This document shows positions 62,280-64,000 of a DNA stretch of 64,000 nucleotides, in pieces. Below the pieces are notes generated by a model. The model made no database searches. It was not told where the DNA came from and worked only from the letters and a program-made list of their open reading frames with translations. Position numbers and translations under genes: made by a program. Position 1 is the stretch's first letter, and each line of letters begins with the position of its first letter. This DNA comes from Streptomyces longhuiensis (lineage in GTDB: Bacteria; Actinomycetota; Actinomycetes; Streptomycetales; Streptomycetaceae): the NCBI RefSeq assembly GCF_020616555.1, contig NZ_CP085173.1, forward strand, positions 5,162,001-5,226,000. Direction: 5' to 3'.

Positions 62280-63311
62280 ATGCCCATCGCAACCCCCGAG
62301 GTCTACGCCGAGATGCTGGACCGGGCGAAGGCCGGCAAGTTCGCCTACCCGGCCATCAACGTCACCTCCTCGCAGACCCTGAACGCTGCGCTGCGCGGCT
62401 TCGCGGAGGCCGAGAGCGACGGCATCATCCAGATCTCCACCGGTGGTGCGGAGTTCCTGGGCGGCCAGTACAACAAGGACATGGTGACGGGCGCCGTGGC
62501 CCTCGCCGAGTACGCGCACATCATCGCCGAGAAGTACGACGTCACCGTCGCGCTGCACACCGACCACTGCCCCAAGGGCAAGCTGGACGGCTACGTACGC
62601 CCGCTGCTCGACATCTCCGCCGAGCGCGTCAAGGCCGGCCGCAACCCGCTGTTCCAGTCCCACATGTGGGACGGCTCCGCGGAGACCCTCGCCGACAACC
62701 TGGCCATCGGCCAGGAGCTGCTCGCGAAGGCCGCCGCCGCGAAGATCATCCTCGAGGTCGAGATCACCCCGACCGGTGGCGAGGAGGACGGCGTCAGCCA
62801 CGAGATCAACGACGAGCTGTACACGACCGTCGACGACGCGATCCGCACCGCCGAGGCCCTGGGCCTGGGCGAGAAGGGCCGCTACCTGCTCGCCGCGTCC
62901 TTCGGCAACGTGCACGGCGTGTACAAGCCGGGCAACGTCGTCCTGCGTCCGGAGCTCCTCAAGGACCTCCAGGAGGGCGTCGGCGCCAAGTTCGGCAAGA
63001 CCGCCGGGTCGCAGCCGTTCGACTTCGTCTTCCACGGCGGCTCCGGCTCCACCGAGCAGGAGATCGCGACGGCGCTGGAGAACGGCGTCGTGAAGATGAA
63101 CCTCGACACCGACACGCAGTACGCCTTCACGCGTCCGGTCGCGGACCACATGTTCCGCAACTACGACGGCGTCCTGAAGGTCGACGGCGAGGTCGGCGTG
63201 AAGTCGCAGTACGACCCGCGCACCTGGGGCAAGTCCGCCGAGGCGGGCATGGCCAAGCGCGTCTCCGAGGCCTGCGCGAACCTGCGCTCCACGGGCACGA
63301 AGCTCAAGTAG
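62280..63311 (+). CDS. fba: class II fructose-bisphosphate aldolase
   Basis: 343 residues. It cleaves fructose 1,6-bisphosphate to DHAP and glyceraldehyde 3-phosphate in glycolysis and gluconeogenesis. Zinc ligands are visible in VALHTDHCPKGKLDG (His/Asp), FGNVHGVYKPG (His) and VFHGGSGS (His); VEITPTGGEEDGV carries the catalytic-loop Glu; NLDTDTQYAFTRP is the phosphate-side block. Full length and typical of FbaA. AAGGAGCG lies 5 bases before the ATG. It ends in a strong terminator. Confidence 0.96.
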   Translation: MPIATPEVYAEMLDRAKAGKFAYPAINVTSSQTLNAALRGFAEAESDGIIQISTGGAEFLGGQYNKDMVTGAVALAEYAHIIAEKYDVTVALHTDHCPKGKLDGYVRPLLDISAERVKAGRNPLFQSHMWDGSAETLADNLAIGQELLAKAAAAKIILEVEITPTGGEEDGVSHEINDELYTTVDDAIRTAEALGLGEKGRYLLAASFGNVHGVYKPGNVVLRPELLKDLQEGVGAKFGKTAGSQPFDFVFHGGSGSTEQEIATALENGVVKMNLDTDTQYAFTRPVADHMFRNYDGVLKVDGEVGVKSQYDPRTWGKSAEAGMAKRVSEACANLRSTGTKLK

Positions 63312-63324
63312 GCATTCGCGAACG

Positions 63325-63372
63325 ACGCCGGGGCCCGGCACTCCTCTTCCTGGGGTGCCGGGCCTCCGGCGT
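63325..63372 (+). terminator. terminator of fba
   Basis: Outer arms ACGCCGG (63325-63331) and CCGGCGT (63366-63372), inner GGCCCGGCAC (63332-63341) and GTGCCGGGCC (63355-63364), 13 bases after the stop. Confidence 0.85.
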
Positions 63373-63390
63373 GCCCGGAGGGAGATGACT

Positions 63391-64000
63391 GTGCGCTACG
63401 ACTTCGACACCCCGGTCGACCGGCGCGGCACCTGGTGCGTCCAGTGGGACGGGGTCGCGGACCGGTTCGCGGTGCCCGATCTGCTGCCGTTCACCATTTC
63501 CGACATGGACTTCGCCTGCGCCCCCGAGGTCCTCGCGGCGCTCGGGTCCCGGCTCGCGCACGGCGTGTTCGGGTACACGGACTGGCGACACGACGACTTC
63601 CGCGGCGCCGTACGCGACTGGTTCGCGACCCGGTACGGCACCGAGGTCGACGTCGACCGGCTCGTGTACGCCCCGTCCGTGCTCAACCAGATCTCCCAGC
63701 TCCTGCGCATGTGGACGCGGCCCGGCGACGGCGTCGTCGTGCACACCCCCACCTACGACGGGTTCCGCAAGGCGGTCACCGGCCTCGGCCGTGAGATGCG
63801 CACCGCCGGTGTCGACGACTGGGCGGGCCTGGAGCGGGAGCTGGCGCGGCCCGACAGCCGGGTCCTGATCCTGTGCTCGCCGCACAACCCCACGGGCAAG
63901 GTGTGGACGGACGCCGAACTGACCCGGATCGCGGACCTCGCCCGGCGCCACGACGTCGCCGTCGTCAGCGACGAGATCCACGCCGACCTCACGCACGCCG
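63391..64000 (+). CDS. PatB/MalY-type aminotransferase or C-S lyase (partial)
   Basis: The first 203 codons are in the window. GTG start 9 bases after GGAGG; an ATG two codons earlier sits directly on that site. LPFTISDMDFACAPEVLAAL, VFGYTDWRHDDFRGAVRDW, VYAPSVLNQISQLLRMW, ILCSPHNPTGKVWT and AVVSDEIHADL match the MalY/PatB family of PLP enzymes, which split cystathionine-like C-S bonds or transaminate. The lysine that binds PLP lies beyond base 64000. It follows fba after its terminator. Confidence 0.85.
   Translation, partial: MRYDFDTPVDRRGTWCVQWDGVADRFAVPDLLPFTISDMDFACAPEVLAALGSRLAHGVFGYTDWRHDDFRGAVRDWFATRYGTEVDVDRLVYAPSVLNQISQLLRMWTRPGDGVVVHTPTYDGFRKAVTGLGREMRTAGVDDWAGLERELARPDSRVLILCSPHNPTGKVWTDAELTRIADLARRHDVAVVSDEIHADLTHA

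Overview
The window is high-GC actinobacterial DNA and almost certainly comes from a Streptomyces chromosome. The evidence is a dnaK-grpE-dnaJ-hspR operon with HspR (HAIR) operators, an HspR-type clpB promoter, many GTG starts, stop/start overlaps and leaderless-looking genes, plus Streptomyces-typical families (SCO2400-type zinc ribbon, DUF6325/SHOCT pair, DUF2617, FxsT-like protein). Both ends are cut: base 1 lies inside a ketosynthase gene and base 64000 inside a PatB/MalY-type aminotransferase. There is one tRNA (Gly, anticodon CCC), no rRNA, no CRISPR and no insertion sequence.

Layout. 1-4984: edge of a specialised-metabolism cluster (KAS III-like enzyme, AfsA-like double hot-dog protein, acyl-CoA carboxylase beta and epsilon subunits, divergent malonyl transferase), which together could make, transfer and condense malonyl units. 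5125-7290: zinc-ribbon membrane protein and a TAT-exported TagC-like propeller. 7470-12495: stress/dormancy-like block (SHOCT, DUF6325, P-type ATPase, PPK2, three-helix protein). 12766-15503: small genes, a repeat-bearing exported protein, tRNA-Gly, dcd and a phosphoribosyltransferase. 15571-18258: DHA2 efflux pump and Yip1-type membrane protein. 18390-27527: six consecutive exported FG-GAP beta-propeller proteins, two of them preceded by the same ~110-bp sequence.

27754-31343: EtfD-like iron-sulfur membrane oxidoreductase and a WecA/MraY-like transferase. 31504-35751: the DnaK operon; clpB follows at 41030. Between them lie an orphan sugar-binding lipoprotein (36132), a decayed gene (37306), and a compact unrecognised locus: two tandem LuxR-type regulators (37721-39705) divergent from a 68-residue exported peptide with two DLSWS motifs and a miniature Rieske-like protein lacking its histidine ligands (39812-40359).

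46011-55222: a RiPP/conflict-type region. A 102-residue FxsA-like candidate precursor overlaps a HExxH peptide hydroxylase gene; these converge on an FxsT-like vWA/NB-ARC/TPR protein, a MoxR-type AAA ATPase and a VMAP-like protein. No radical SAM enzyme is present in the window, which departs from the classical FxSxx-COOH arrangement.

55441-64000: mostly housekeeping genes (aminotransferase, DUF2617, membrane spermidine-synthase-like protein, CoxG-like protein, aldose epimerase, pyrE, class II aldolase, PatB-like enzyme) with strong hairpin terminators. The least explained loci are 37.7-40.4 kb, 46.0-48.2 kb, and the FG-GAP array with its duplicated upstream element.
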